NCBI RefSeq assembly: GCF_003667315.2
Contig: NZ_RCTZ02000001.1
Span: forward strand, 124,001-188,000
Direction: 5' to 3'
DNA from: Tropicibacter alexandrii
GTDB taxonomy: Bacteria; Pseudomonadota; Alphaproteobacteria; Rhodobacterales; Rhodobacteraceae
Length of the DNA: 64,000 bases
Position 1 is the first letter of the stretch; every line of letters begins with the position of its first letter. The position numbers and the translations under genes are program-made. The notes under the pieces were generated by a model. The model was not told the origin of the DNA. It saw only the letters and a list, made by a program, of their open reading frames with translations, and ran no database searches. Positions 9,514 to 19,400 of the stretch are shown piece by piece.

Positions 9514-9816
9514 ATGACCAACCGCTCCGCGCGCCCGTCCTTCGGGGCCCTGATCTTCTTCACCGTGACGCTCAGCCTCACGGCCTATTTCACCTTTGCC
9601 GCCGTGCAGGGCGATTTCGGCCTGTTCCGCCGCGCCGAGATCATGGTCGAAAGCCGCAAGCTGACCGCCGAGCTTGACACGCTGCGCGCCGAGGTCGGGC
9701 GGATGGAGAACCTCACCACGCGCCTCAGCAACGAATTCCTCGACACCGACCTGCTCGACCAGCAGGTGCGCGACGTGCTGGGCCTGATCCGCACCGACGA
9801 GATCGTCGTCAACTAG
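9514..9816 (+). CDS. FtsB/DivIC-like septum formation initiator
   Basis: A 100-residue bitopic membrane protein: a short cytoplasmic head, one transmembrane segment (FGALIFFTVTLSLTAYFTFAAV) and a coiled-coil periplasmic part (ESRKLTAELDTLRAEVGRMENLTTRLS). This is the layout of FtsB, a divisome subunit that links FtsQ/FtsL. Its position just before pdhA is commonly seen in this bacterial group. ATG 9514 has GAGG 9 bases upstream; ATG 9499 is an alternative that adds five residues. Confidence 0.82.
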   Translation: MTNRSARPSFGALIFFTVTLSLTAYFTFAAVQGDFGLFRRAEIMVESRKLTAELDTLRAEVGRMENLTTRLSNEFLDTDLLDQQVRDVLGLIRTDEIVVN

Positions 9817-9895
9817 GCCATCGCGACAATTCACGGCGAAACAATCTTGCGCACTCTTTACGCGCGCAAGCGGCCTTGCTACGCTTCCCCAAAAG

Positions 9896-9913
9896 AAGTT
9901 TAACACTAAACTT
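9896..9913. promoter_or_regulatory. Inverted repeat in the pdhA leader
   Basis: AAGTTTA and TAAACTT are separated by ACAC, just upstream of the pdhA ribosome site (AGGGAGGAG). Placement and AT-rich sequence in a GC-rich genome suggest an operator for the pyruvate dehydrogenase operon. The binding protein is not known from the sequence. Confidence 0.5.
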
Positions 9914-9929
9914 TCAGGGAGGAGCGCCC

Positions 9930-10973
9930 ATGGCCCCGCGCAAAGCAGCGGCTCAGGATACTGTCGCGGCCAAGACCCCCGGCCCGGCGAACATATCCGC
10001 CGAGGACCTTACGGCCTATTACCGCGACATGCTCTTGATCCGCCGGTTCGAGGAAAAGGCAGGCCAGCTTTACGGCATGGGGCTGATCGGCGGGTTTTGT
10101 CACCTGTATATCGGGCAAGAGGCCGTCGTCGTCGGCCTTGAGGCCGCCACCAAGGAGGGCGACAAGCGCATCACCTCCTATCGCGACCATGGCCACATGC
10201 TGGCCTGCGGCATGGACCCGAAAGGCGTCATGGCCGAGCTGACGGGCCGCGAGGGCGGCTATTCCAAGGGCAAGGGCGGCTCCATGCACATGTTCAGCCG
10301 CGAGAAACATTTCTACGGCGGGCATGGCATCGTCGGCGCGCAGGTGCCGCTGGGCGCAGGCCTCGCCTTCTCCGACAAGTATCGTGGCAATGACAACGTC
10401 ACCTTCACCTATTTCGGCGATGGCGCGGCGAACCAAGGACAGGTCTACGAGACCTTCAACATGGCCGCGCTCTGGCAGCTTCCGGTGGTTTTTGTCATTG
10501 AAAACAACCAGTACGCCATGGGCACCGCGCAGGCGCGCTCGACCTCCACCCCTGACCTATACACCCGGGGCGCGGCCTTTGGCATCCCCGGCGAGATCGT
10601 CGACGGCATGGATGTGCTGGCGGTGAAAACCGCCGGTGAAAAGGCGGTGAAACACTGCCGCGCGGGCAAGGGCCCCTACATCCTTGAGGTCAAGACCTAC
10701 CGCTATCGCGGCCACTCCATGTCCGATCCGGCGAAATACCGCACCCGCGAAGAGGTGCAGAAGATGCGCGAGGAACGCGATCCCATCGACCATGTGCGCG
10801 ACCTGCTGCTGACTGGCAAACACGCCACCGAGGATGACCTGAAGACCATCGACAAGGAGATCAAGGCCATCGTCTCGGACAGCGCCGACTTTGCGCGCGA
10901 AAGCCCGGAACCCAGCTTGGATGAGCTTTGGACGGATATCTATGCCGAGCCGATCAAAGAAGGGGCCGAGTGA
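9930..10973 (+). CDS. pdhA: Pyruvate dehydrogenase E1 component, alpha subunit
   Basis: Thiamine-diphosphate subunit of the pyruvate dehydrogenase complex (pyruvate to acetyl-CoA). The 347-residue protein carries the TPP motif GDGAANQGQVYETFNMAALW and ENNQYAMG, then RYRGHSMSDPAKYRT with the phosphorylation-loop region of the family. The ATG at 9930 has a strong AGGGAGGAG ribosome site. First gene of the pdh operon; its stop overlaps the next start (TGATG). Confidence 0.95.
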   Translation: MAPRKAAAQDTVAAKTPGPANISAEDLTAYYRDMLLIRRFEEKAGQLYGMGLIGGFCHLYIGQEAVVVGLEAATKEGDKRITSYRDHGHMLACGMDPKGVMAELTGREGGYSKGKGGSMHMFSREKHFYGGHGIVGAQVPLGAGLAFSDKYRGNDNVTFTYFGDGAANQGQVYETFNMAALWQLPVVFVIENNQYAMGTAQARSTSTPDLYTRGAAFGIPGEIVDGMDVLAVKTAGEKAVKHCRAGKGPYILEVKTYRYRGHSMSDPAKYRTREEVQKMREERDPIDHVRDLLLTGKHATEDDLKTIDKEIKAIVSDSADFARESPEPSLDELWTDIYAEPIKEGAE

Positions 10974-11377
10974 TGCCGCATTTCGAAATCCATGTGAACG
11001 ACGTCCCCCGCGCCAAGGCTTTCTATTCCGGCCTCTTCGGCTGGACGATCACCCCCGCCCCCATGGGCGAGGAAATGCAGTACCAGATCATCACCGGCCC
11101 CGGATTCGTCGCGCCCGATGACCCAAATGGCGGTCTGACGGGCGGCATGATGCTGCGCATGGGGCCATCCGCACCTCCCGGCTCGCCCATACGCGGCGGC
11201 ACCCTGACCTTTGACGTGGACGATTGCGACGAACGCTATGCCTGGGCGCTGGCCAATGGCGGGGCCGAGGCGATGCCGCCCGAAACCATGCCCGGCATTG
11301 GCCGTTTCGCCTATGTCGAGGATGGCGAGGGGAATATCGTGGGCTTCCTGTCCCAGATCGCAGAGGGGGCGCAATAA
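10973..11377 (+). CDS. VOC family (glyoxalase/bleomycin-resistance fold) protein
   Basis: A 134-residue vicinal-oxygen-chelate protein: start [26 protein letters not shown] and end [17 protein letters not shown] are typical of the single-domain glyoxalase-like group. Function is not known; it may bind or detoxify a small carbonyl compound. It is locked into the pdh operon, sharing one base with the pdhA stop and one with the pdhB start (TAATG), so its level must follow that of E1. The canonical pdhA-pdhB pair is therefore split by an unrelated gene. Confidence 0.87.
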   Translation: MPHFEIHVNDVPRAKAFYSGLFGWTITPAPMGEEMQYQIITGPGFVAPDDPNGGLTGGMMLRMGPSAPPGSPIRGGTLTFDVDDCDERYAWALANGGAEAMPPETMPGIGRFAYVEDGEGNIVGFLSQIAEGAQ

Positions 11378-12765
11378 TGGCCACGGAAATTCTCATGCCC
11401 GCTTTGTCTCCGACGATGGAGGAAGGCACGCTCGCCAAATGGCTGGTCAAAGAGGGCGACACCGTGTCCTCGGGCGACATCATCGCCGAGATCGAGACCG
11501 ACAAGGCCACGATGGAGTTCGAGGCTGTGGACGAGGGCATCATGGGCAAGATCCTGATCCCCGAGGGCACGGCGGATGTGAAGGTGAACACCCCCATCGC
11601 CGTTCTGGTCGAAGCTGGCGAGGAGGTCCCGGATCAAGTCCGGGACGCGGGTGCGCCTGCTCCGGTCCCTGCTGAAAAACCTGAAGAAAATACAACCCCT
11701 GCGCGCGCAGAAACGCGATCTACGCAACCGTTTCGCGACGAAACCCCTGCGAAACCCGAACCGGACTGGCCCGAGGGCACCAAGGTCAAATCCCAGACCG
11801 TCCGCGAGGCCCTGCGCGATGCCATGGCCGAGGAAATGCGCGGCGACGGCGACGTCTTCCTGATGGGTGAGGAGGTCGCCGAGTACCAAGGCGCCTACAA
11901 GATTTCCCAAGGCCTGCTGGACGAATTCGGCTCCAAACGCGTGATCGACACGCCCATCACCGAGCACGGCTTTGCCGGGATCGCCGTGGGGGCGGCCTTT
12001 GGCGGCCTCAAGCCCATCGTCGAATTCATGACCTTCAACTTTGCCATGCAGGCCATCGACCAGATCATCAACTCCGCCGCCAAGACGCTCTATATGTCTG
12101 GCGGGCAGATGGGCTGCCCCATCGTCTTCCGTGGCCCCAACGGCGCCGCCGCCCGCGTGGGCGCGCAGCACAGCCAGGACTACGCCGCATGGTACAGCCA
12201 CATTCCCGGGCTGAAGGTCTGCATGCCGTACAGTGCCTCCGACGCCAAGGGCCTGCTGAAATCCGCGATCCGCGACCCCAACCCGGTGATCTTCCTTGAG
12301 AATGAAATTCTGTATGGCCGCAGCTTCGACGTGCCGGTCATGGACGATTTCACCGTCCCCTTCGGCAAGGCCCGCATCTGGCAGGAGGGCACGGATGTCA
12401 CCCTCGTCTCCTTCGGCATCGGCATGAGCCACACTTTGGCCGCCGCCGAAAAGCTGGCCGCCGAAGGGATCAGCGCCGAGGTCATCGACCTGCGCACGCT
12501 CCGCCCGATGGACACCGCCACGGTCATCGCGTCGGTGCAGAAAACCAACCGCTGCGTGACGGTTGAGGAGGGCTTCCCCGTCGCCTCGATCGGCAACCAC
12601 ATCACGGCGGTGCTGATGGAGCAGGCCTTTGACTGGCTCGACGCCCCGGTGATCAACGTCACCGGCAAGGACGTGCCCATGCCCTATGCCGCCAACCTCG
12701 AACGCCACGCGCTGGTCACGCCCGACGACGTGATCGCCGCCGTGAAAAAAGTCACCTACCGCTGA
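11377..12765 (+). CDS. pdhB: Pyruvate dehydrogenase E1 component, beta subunit, with N-terminal lipoyl domain
   Basis: A 462-residue fusion. Residues 1-80 form a lipoyl domain with the lipoylation site in [11 protein letters not shown] (Lys 43). A Pro/Ala/Glu-rich linker follows, then the E1-beta transketolase-type core starting near [13 protein letters not shown], with EGAYK-like [21 protein letters not shown] and [12 protein letters not shown] lipoyl-E1-beta fusion is normal in alphaproteobacteria. The linker begins with [10 protein letters not shown], which is encoded by a palindrome (11626-11646) of a dispersed repeat family. Confidence 0.94.
   Translation: MATEILMPALSPTMEEGTLAKWLVKEGDTVSSGDIIAEIETDKATMEFEAVDEGIMGKILIPEGTADVKVNTPIAVLVEAGEEVPDQVRDAGAPAPVPAEKPEENTTPARAETRSTQPFRDETPAKPEPDWPEGTKVKSQTVREALRDAMAEEMRGDGDVFLMGEEVAEYQGAYKISQGLLDEFGSKRVIDTPITEHGFAGIAVGAAFGGLKPIVEFMTFNFAMQAIDQIINSAAKTLYMSGGQMGCPIVFRGPNGAAARVGAQHSQDYAAWYSHIPGLKVCMPYSASDAKGLLKSAIRDPNPVIFLENEILYGRSFDVPVMDDFTVPFGKARIWQEGTDVTLVSFGIGMSHTLAAAEKLAAEGISAEVIDLRTLRPMDTATVIASVQKTNRCVTVEEGFPVASIGNHITAVLMEQAFDWLDAPVINVTGKDVPMPYAANLERHALVTPDDVIAAVKKVTYR
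11626..11646. repeat. Palindromic repeat inside the pdhB reading frame
   Basis: Arms GTCCCGGA and TCCGGGAC around TCAAG, translated as VPDQVRD. The same element, with the spacer in the opposite orientation (CTTGA), occurs between genes at 38942-38962 and 57583-57603. The insertion keeps frame and lies in the flexible linker after the lipoyl domain. Confidence 0.75.
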
Positions 12766-12775
12766 GGAGCGCCCC

Positions 12776-13018
12776 ATGGCAGACGAGATCGAAATCCTTG
12801 GCCTGACGACCCACGGGCTGCATATCGGGCTGGGCCCGGAAACCGCGCTGGCCCCCATGTCGCTGCTGGAACGCGAGATGTCCAACGTGACGGAGGAGGG
12901 CGCCGCCGAATGGGCCGCCGCGCAGAAATCCGAACTGGAAGTCGCCATGACCAAGCTGATCAAGGGCGAAAGCCCGCCCGCGCCCTTCGACGGGTTGCAA
13001 CTGGTGACGGAGGGCTGA
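12776..13018 (+). CDS. 80-residue protein of the pdh operon, unknown function
   Basis: A short acidic, soluble protein (MADEIEILGLTTHGLHIGLG...) with no signal peptide or membrane segment. It starts 10 bases after pdhB behind GAGGAG and ends 3 bases before pdhC, so it is translated as part of the operon. I do not recognise a family. Context suggests a role tied to the E1/E2 complex, but nothing in the sequence shows it. Confidence 0.75.
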   Translation: MADEIEILGLTTHGLHIGLGPETALAPMSLLEREMSNVTEEGAAEWAAAQKSELEVAMTKLIKGESPPAPFDGLQLVTEG

Positions 13019-13021
13019 ACC

Positions 13022-14290
13022 ATGGCCACGGAAATCCTGATGCCCGCCCTCAGCCCCACGATGGAGGAAGGAACGCTGGCCAAATGGCTGGTCAAGGAGG
13101 GCGACACCGTCCAGTCCGGCGACATCCTCGCCGAGATCGAAACCGACAAGGCGACGATGGAATTCGAGGCGGTGGATGAGGGCGTGGTGGGCCGCATCCT
13201 GATCCCCGAGGGCACGTCCGAGGTCAAGGTCAACACCCCCATCGCCTTGCTGGTCGAAGAGGGCGAGGCCGTGCCGGAGACCACCGGTTCCGCCGCGAAA
13301 CCTGCTCCGACTGCTGCGCCGGAGCCTCCGGCTCAGCCCGCCCCGGCGGCGCCTGTGGCGCGAGACGGTGAACGCATCTTCGCCTCGCCTCTGGCCCGTC
13401 GGATCGCCGAGCAAAAGGGCCTCGACCTGTCGCAGATCACCGGCTCGGGTCCGCGTGGCCGCATCGTCAAGGCGGATGTCGAGGGGAGCTCTGCCCCCGC
13501 CACGCCCAAAGCGCCGCCGCCGCCGGTCACGGCCAGCGCTCCTGCCCCTGCCCCCAAGCCGGTCTCCGCCGATGCCATCGCCAAGCTCTACGAGGGCCGC
13601 GCCTATACCGAGGTGCCGCTGGACGGCATGCGCAAGACCATCGCCGCACGCCTTACCGAGGCCAAGCAGACCATCCCGCATTTCTACCTGCGCCGGGATA
13701 TCCACTTGGACAAGCTGCTGGATTTCCGGTCGCAACTGAACGCCCAGCTCAGCGCCCGCGGGGTCAAGCTGTCGGTCAATGACTTCATCATCAAGGCCTG
13801 CGCCCTGGCCCTCCAACAGGTCCCCGCCGCCAATGCCGTCTGGGCGGGCGACCGCATCCTGCAACTGACGCCGTCGGACGTGGCGGTCGCCGTCGCCATC
13901 GAGGGCGGGCTGTTCACCCCGGTCCTGAAGGATGCCGAGACCAAGACCCTCTCGGCGCTGAGTGCCGAGATGAAAGACCTCGCCACCCGCGCCCGCGACC
14001 GCAAGTTGGCCCCCGAGGAATACCAAGGCGGCAGCTTTGCGATTTCCAATCTGGGCATGATGGGGATCGAGAATTTCGACGCGGTCATCAACCCGCCCCA
14101 CGGGGCCATTCTGGCGGTAGGTGCCGGGGTGAAGAAGCCCGTCGTGGGCGCCGACGATCAGATCACCGTGGCGACGGTGATGAGCGTGACCCTGAGCGTC
14201 GACCACCGGGTCATCGACGGGGCCTTGGGGGCCGAGCTGCTGGCCGCGATCAAGGACAACCTCGAGAACCCGATGGCCATGCTGGCCTGA
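13022..14290 (+). CDS. pdhC: Dihydrolipoamide acetyltransferase (E2) of pyruvate dehydrogenase
   Basis: Core subunit that accepts acetyl groups on lipoyl-lysine and passes them to CoA. The 422 residues hold a lipoyl domain ([11 protein letters not shown], Lys 43), an Ala/Pro linker, a peripheral-subunit-binding domain ([19 protein letters not shown]), a second linker, and the catalytic domain ending in [16 protein letters not shown] with the catalytic His and Asp. Its lipoyl domain is nearly the same as that of PdhB. No E3 gene follows; the operon gives way to a low-GC island. Confidence 0.95.
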   Translation: MATEILMPALSPTMEEGTLAKWLVKEGDTVQSGDILAEIETDKATMEFEAVDEGVVGRILIPEGTSEVKVNTPIALLVEEGEAVPETTGSAAKPAPTAAPEPPAQPAPAAPVARDGERIFASPLARRIAEQKGLDLSQITGSGPRGRIVKADVEGSSAPATPKAPPPPVTASAPAPAPKPVSADAIAKLYEGRAYTEVPLDGMRKTIAARLTEAKQTIPHFYLRRDIHLDKLLDFRSQLNAQLSARGVKLSVNDFIIKACALALQQVPAANAVWAGDRILQLTPSDVAVAVAIEGGLFTPVLKDAETKTLSALSAEMKDLATRARDRKLAPEEYQGGSFAISNLGMMGIENFDAVINPPHGAILAVGAGVKKPVVGADDQITVATVMSVTLSVDHRVIDGALGAELLAAIKDNLENPMAMLA

Positions 14291-14480
14291 GGGGGCGTTC
14301 GGTGGGGTAAGGGTTTGTTAAGAAGGTTTGGTGTGGGGCGGGTCAGGTCTGATTGGGTCCCGGAAATCAGAAATGGCTCGAATGGCAGTCAGAGCCGTCT
14401 TCCAGCGAAGCTGCGTTATGGTCGAAAGACTGCCAAGCGCAAGTCTTGCTTCACGCAAAGCGGAAAAGTATCTCAACCTT

Positions 14481-15008
14481 TCACGGCAGACCCGGCGCTG
14501 GAGCGACTGCGGCCTTTAAGGGCTGTTGCTCTGGGTACCATTCTCCAGAGTAGGTGTTAAAACTAACAATTGGAGGGAAGAAGAATGGAGTCGGCTTTGG
14601 TTTTTCCCAGTTATTTTTGCCAAAAAACCTAGAGAACACAGACACGCAATCTTCTGGGAGGGTATTTTTTCGGCGAACGTTTAATTCAGGGGCGAGATAC
14701 GCAATAAGTGCGTGTTCCGTAGCATCCAAGTCGGTGGGAACCTTCTTGCGCCGACGCCCTGCAAGACCTGAAGTAGTAATTTCCCCAATGAAGAATTGCT
14801 TTATAATCGGATTGGTTAGCGCATGATGGTTGGCGAAGCGAGTATTGGGTCGTGTGGACAAGCCAATGTAGACGACTCGAAGGTTGCCTGCGTCACCGCC
14901 TACGCCCATGTAAACACAACGATTTGTCGTCATCACGCGCGCTTATGAAGTAAATCGCTTGTAAGATCTGTATGGGCCATACCAGTCCACGATAGAAGCT
15001 ACCGGCAT
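14481..15008 (-). pseudogene. GIY-YIG nuclease-like gene interrupted by an in-frame TAA
   Basis: The second frame of a two-gene unit. A start at 15008 with a strong GGGAGGGGTGAAA ribosome site gives MPVASIVDWYGPYRSYKRFTS and then meets TAA (14943-14945). The same frame continues as ARVMTTNRCVYMG and carries a GIY-YIG-like domain: CVYMG in place of GIY, VVYIG, the RF..HH region, Glu in DATEHALI and Asn in APELN. A restart at GTG 14936 or ATG 14933 could make a 150-residue protein without the WYGPY leader. Either a nonsense mutation or an N-terminal remnant; the catalytic positions look present. Confidence 0.6.
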
Positions 15009-15010
15009 TT

Positions 15011-15214
15011 TCACCCCTCCCAAAGGTGCACAAAGAGCCAGATCGGTAAGACGACCCAACCCACGGCCCACCATGCTCGTGATACAAAAATGGCAAATGG
15101 CGAGTCGTATCGCCATGCAAATAGCCACCTGAAAAATCTAAAGGTCCAAACAAAGTGCAGAAGAAACCAAGCAATGCCGACCGTTACAATCAAAAAAGAA
15201 TATGCGTGCTCCAT
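15011..15214 (-). CDS. 67-residue membrane protein, unknown function
   Basis: A very hydrophobic, Trp/Phe-rich protein with two membrane segments (SFLIVTVGIAWFLLHFVWTF and WWAVGWVVLPIWLFVHLW) joined by a basic stretch (RFFRWLFAWRYDS). ATG 15214 has GGTGG upstream; GTG 15223 would add three residues. The stop is 2 bases before the start of the GIY-YIG-like gene, and its last codons form that gene's ribosome site, so the two are coupled. Family not recognised. Confidence 0.6.
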   Translation of the reverse strand: MEHAYSFLIVTVGIAWFLLHFVWTFRFFRWLFAWRYDSPFAIFVSRAWWAVGWVVLPIWLFVHLWEG

Positions 15215-15490
15215 GGATACCACCAGATTTGGTCTTAGCCTTCAGTCAATTCATCCTAGAACGGTTCCTCCCTCCTCCAATCGATCCACACTTTACCGCT
15301 CACGCGAGGGAACTGCAACTTGCCATGGGCTGATTCCACCTTTCGCGACGGCGCGCCTACTCTTACAGCACCACGCATGAATATCTCGGAAGGGGTGGAA
15401 ACTCCGTTCGTCCAAAAACAATAAGCGACGCTTTGTCCCAAATCGCGGACGCCACTTCATATTTATCTAGAAATTGCCACGAGTTAATAC

Positions 15491-15518
15491 AAAAAAAGCC
15501 CCCATCCGGGGGCCTTTT
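15491..15518 (-). terminator. Rho-independent terminator of cysE
   Basis: Read on the minus strand: GGCCCCC-GGAT-GGGGGC stem followed by seven T. It lies about 20 bases past the cysE stop and separates cysE from the low-GC island. Confidence 0.9.
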
Positions 15519-15538
15519 CCTGTCACAAACCCAAATGC

Positions 15539-16354
15539 TCAGTCCGGGATGACCGCCGAGAACGCGTGGTCCATGTTGATCGAGGGTTGGTCACAGCCCG
15601 CTTCGCCCACGACCTTGGCGGGGACGCCTGCGACGGTGGTGCAGGGCGGGACTTCTTTCAGCACGACCGAGCCTGCGGCGATGCGCGAGCAGTGGCCGAC
15701 CTTGATATTGCCCAGAACCTTGGCGCCCGCGCCGATCAGCACGCCGTCGCCGATCTTGGGGTGGCGGTCCTCTTCTTCCTTGCCGGTGCCGCCGAGCGTC
15801 ACGGAATGCAGCATCGAGACGTTGTTGCCGACAACGGCGGTTTCGCCGATCACGATGGCATGGGCGTGGTCGATCATGATGCCCTGCCCGATGCGGGCGG
15901 CGGGATGGATGTCGATCCCGAACACCTCGGAGGTGCGCATCTGGAAGAAATACGCGAGGTCCTTACGGCCCTGCTTCCACAGCCAATGGGCGACGCGATA
16001 GGCCTGAACAGCTTGGAAGCCCTTGAAGAACAAGAGCGGCTGGAGGAAGCGGTGGCAGGCGGGGTCGCGCTCATAGGTGGCGGCGATGTCGGCTCGGGCG
16101 GCCAGCGCCAGCGCCGGTTCGGCGCCATAGGCCTCGTCGCAGATTTCCCGCAGGATCTGTTCCGACATCTCGCCATTGGCGAGCTTGAGCGAGACGCGAT
16201 AGCTGAGCGCGCGTGCAAGCGTCGGATGGTGCAGGATGGAATAGTGGATCATGCCGCCAAGGAGCGGTTCATGGGTGACAGCCTCTTCGGCCTCGCGCAT
16301 GATGCGCGCCCAGACCGGGTCGAGTTCTGCCAGTTTTGCGCGGGTTTCTGCCAT
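15539..16354 (-). CDS. cysE: Serine O-acetyltransferase
   Basis: First step of cysteine synthesis: acetyl-CoA plus serine to O-acetylserine, in the cytoplasm. The 271-residue protein has the alpha-helical N-terminal domain and a left-handed beta-helix of hexapeptide repeats (IDIHPAARIGQGIMIDHAHAIVIGETAVVG, HSVTLGGTG, IGAGAKVLGNI) with the catalytic Asp-His pair in IDHAHA. The C-terminal tail ends in IPD; family members end in Ile to bind cysteine synthase, so this tail is slightly different. It lies just downstream of the GTA terminator. Confidence 0.95.
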   Translation of the reverse strand: MAETRAKLAELDPVWARIMREAEEAVTHEPLLGGMIHYSILHHPTLARALSYRVSLKLANGEMSEQILREICDEAYGAEPALALAARADIAATYERDPACHRFLQPLLFFKGFQAVQAYRVAHWLWKQGRKDLAYFFQMRTSEVFGIDIHPAARIGQGIMIDHAHAIVIGETAVVGNNVSMLHSVTLGGTGKEEEDRHPKIGDGVLIGAGAKVLGNIKVGHCSRIAAGSVVLKEVPPCTTVAGVPAKVVGEAGCDQPSINMDHAFSAVIPD

Positions 16355-16454
16355 CGGTCCCTCCGTTCACGGGTCGAGTCTAGCAGATAGGCGGTTTGAC
16401 GCGAAACGCAAATGCGTGATGGTGCAAATTGCGAAAACTGATCGGAGCCGCGCA

Positions 16455-16485
16455 AGAAAAACGCCGCCGGGGCGACCGGCGGCGT
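16455..16485 (-). terminator. Terminator of the GTA operon
   Basis: A perfect 10-bp stem (ACGCCGCCGG / CCGGCGGCGT) with a 5-base loop, followed on the minus strand by five T. It starts 8 bases after the stop of the last GTA gene. Confidence 0.92.
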
Positions 16486-16492
16486 CATGGGC

Positions 16493-19400
16493 TCAGGCGA
16501 TCTGGGTGATCGCGAATGGTCCGGGCCCGTAGCGGCCAGAGATCTGCGCCACGGCGATCTGGAAGGCGCCGGTCAGGCTATCGGCGCTGCGCTGGCTGGC
16601 CGGGTAGGTCCAGTCGGGCGTGGTGACGGCGGTCTCGCGGATCACCGTGTCGCCCTGCTGGACGCGGACCAGATAGGTTTCCTGATCCTCGCCAAGGGGC
16701 ACGTCGTACAGGTCCCAACTGTCGCCGTCGATGCGGGTGCGGCGCGTCCAGCGGACCTCGATATCGCTGCCCGTGTCGCGCGCGCGCAGGTGCACGGGGC
16801 GATAGGGGCGCAAGCCGTTGCCGTCGAAGGCGTGGTTCACATGGGTATAGGTCGGGTCGTCATAGCCGCGCTTGGCCGGGCCGATGCGGAAGTGACGGTT
16901 GATCCGGCGATGTGCCTGCGCCAGCGCGATCTGGGCGGGAGCACCGTCAAGCGCAACGACGATGGAGCCCGCAGGCCAAACCGGCTGCATCAGCGCGTCG
17001 CTGCCCAACTGCCCGCGCAGACGGTGCGAGACCAGCCAGCGATCCTCGGACAGTAGGGTGACATCGCGGAACTGGAACAGTTCCCAATTGTTGGGGCTGC
17101 CGTCGCCGATGGCAAAGAGGTTGCCGCCCGCCAGCAGGTCCGCGTCGGGGATGCTTTGCAGCGTGCCGCTGGCGAGGCGCAGTTGCAGCGGCGCACCCCG
17201 GTCGATCATGCCGGAGCGCCCCGGCAGAAGGGGCGTTTCGGTGACGCCGATGACGGAGCGCGCCGCAAAGACGCTGTTCAGCGCGTAGTCCGCATCCTGC
17301 GCGGCATCATAGACGGCGACAGAGCCGGGCCACGGCTCGGCGGTCAGGGCCAGATGCGGGGCGTGCTCGACCTCGCTGCCGGTGACCAACGGCAGGTCGA
17401 GGAAGAACGGCGTGACCGGCACGGCGGGTGTAAAGGGCCGCAGGGTGGCGCCATCCTCGCCATAGCTGCTGGGCTTGTAGACGTCAGGCTCGATCCGGAC
17501 GGCATCGATGACCTGATGCTCCATCACCTCGACCCGGTCGATCCGCGCCAGCGTCGGGCCGGATTTCGACGGCAGGCGCACGATATCCCCTGCCCCGAGC
17601 TCCAGATGCGAGGGCGGCAGCGCAAAGCGCAGGGTATCGCGCGAGACGCGGCCCTCGGTCAGCCAGCGCTCGGTGGTCATGCGGCCTTCGGCGCGGGTCA
17701 GCGCAAGGCTGAGTTCGGTTTCGGCCACCGCATGGGTCTGCTCGTCGGGCAGCACGGTTTCCTCGGAGGCCAGTTGATGATCGCTGTCGGCAAGGACAAA
17801 GCCAACGCGGACACGGCCCGCCATCTCGGCCTCGGCGGCGCGGGTTTCGCTCAGATCGCCTTCGATCTCGTCGGACAGGGCAAGGTCGGCGAGGGTCAGG
17901 TCGGTCGGCATCTGCCCGTCGCGCATGCGGAAGACCACGCGCCCGTCGCGTTCAATGGCGTCAAAGCCATAGGCCAGCATCAAGGGTTGCAGCGCGCGGC
18001 GCGCATCGCCCACCTGCGGCACGACATAGCCGCGCACGAACCCGTGCAGGCCCGATGTGTCGATCCGGGTGAGGCCAACGCGGTTGCAGATCTCGGTCAC
18101 GACCGAGGCAAGGCTGCGCCCCGAGATACGCCCGTTCAGCCAGTGCCCGCGACGGTAATTCGCCCCGTCCGACCACAGGTCGGCATTGCCCGGGAACCAC
18201 GGGTAAGGCCGCGCATCCCAAGCCCAGACGAAGGCGCGCGTCATGTCCAGCATCGGTCCGCCATAGAGGTCCGATTGCGGGTTGTTCTGCGGATCGCCCC
18301 AGTAGCCCAGCATGGCGCGCAGATAGGCGCGCTGCATCTCCTCGTCACGGGTCCCGTTGGAGTAATGCGGCAGCTGGCTTTCGGACGATTTCGGATCGAG
18401 GAACTTGTTGGGCTGGTTGGCCCCCTTGTCGAGCGCGGCACAGCCCAGTTCGGTGAACCAGATCGGCTTGGAGCGCGGCTGCCAATCGGTGGGCTGGTCG
18501 TTGCGCTGACCGCTCACACGTTCGAAATGGCGGTTCTGCCACCAGTTGCGGATGTCCTTGTAGCGCCAGACCCAAGGCTCGTCATGTTCGCCATCGGTGA
18601 TTGGCGTGCGCCGCTGGGCATCGCGCGCCTCGGGCGAGTTGTAGTACCAGTCGTAGCCCTCGCCGCCCTCAATATTCGATTGCAGATAGCCGATGTCATA
18701 CGTGCTTTTCCAATCGGCATCGGCGTGGGTATGGCCATCGCGCCAATCGGCGAGCGGCATGTAGTTGTCGATCCCGACGAAGTCGATCTCGACATCGGCC
18801 CAGAGCGGGTCGAGGTGGAAATACAGATCGCCGGAGCCATCCTGCGGGTGGTATCCGAAATACTCGGACCAGTCGGCGGCATAGCCGATCTTGACCGACG
18901 GCCCCAGCAGGGCGCGGCACTCTGCAGCGAGCGCCTTGAGCGCGTCGACGGCAGGGAAGCCGTTTGTGCCCCTGATCTGGGTCAGGCCGCGCATCTCTGA
19001 ACCAATGCAAAAGCTGTCGACACCGCCCGCGGCTGCACAGAGCGCGGCCTGATGCAGGATGAACCGACGATAGGACCATTCGGCGGGGCCGGAATAGGTG
19101 ACATTGTCGCCGGAGATTGCGAAATCTGCAGCAGACGCCGTGCCGAAGAAGGCCGCGACTTCTGTTTCCGCGTCTGCGGTCCGGTCCGGGCTGCCTTCGA
19201 CACCGGGGGCGAGCGACAGCGTGATGCGGCCGCGCCATGGCAGCTTGGCCTGTTCGCCAAACCCGCTCCAAGGATCGGTGAGGCCATTGCCGGGCATCTG
19301 GTCCATCAGGATGAACGGGTAATACATCACCGCGAGACCCTGATCCTGCATGCGGCGGATCGACTGAATCACGGACTGGTCGGTGGGCGTGCCGCCATAG

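Larger units (their letters stand above)
14291..15490. other. Low-GC accessory island
   Basis: The stretch between pdhC and the cysE terminator has clearly lower GC than its surroundings, most visibly from about 14550 to 15480. It holds a minus-strand pair (small membrane protein and GIY-YIG-like gene). From 14291 to 14480 I see no convincing gene. From 15230 to 15480 there are two overlapping minus-strand frames without good starts, possibly a broken gene. No integrase, transposase, tRNA or terminal direct repeats were found. Confidence 0.65.

Noticed and set aside
9357-9581. Minus-strand frame of 74 codons opposite the FtsB-like gene
   Set aside because: Most of it lies antisense to the FtsB-like gene; the remaining 25 codons are too short to judge.
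14291-14560. Overlapping plus-strand frames just after pdhC
   Set aside because: Short, without ribosome sites and with three frames open at once over the same bases; composition does not look coding.
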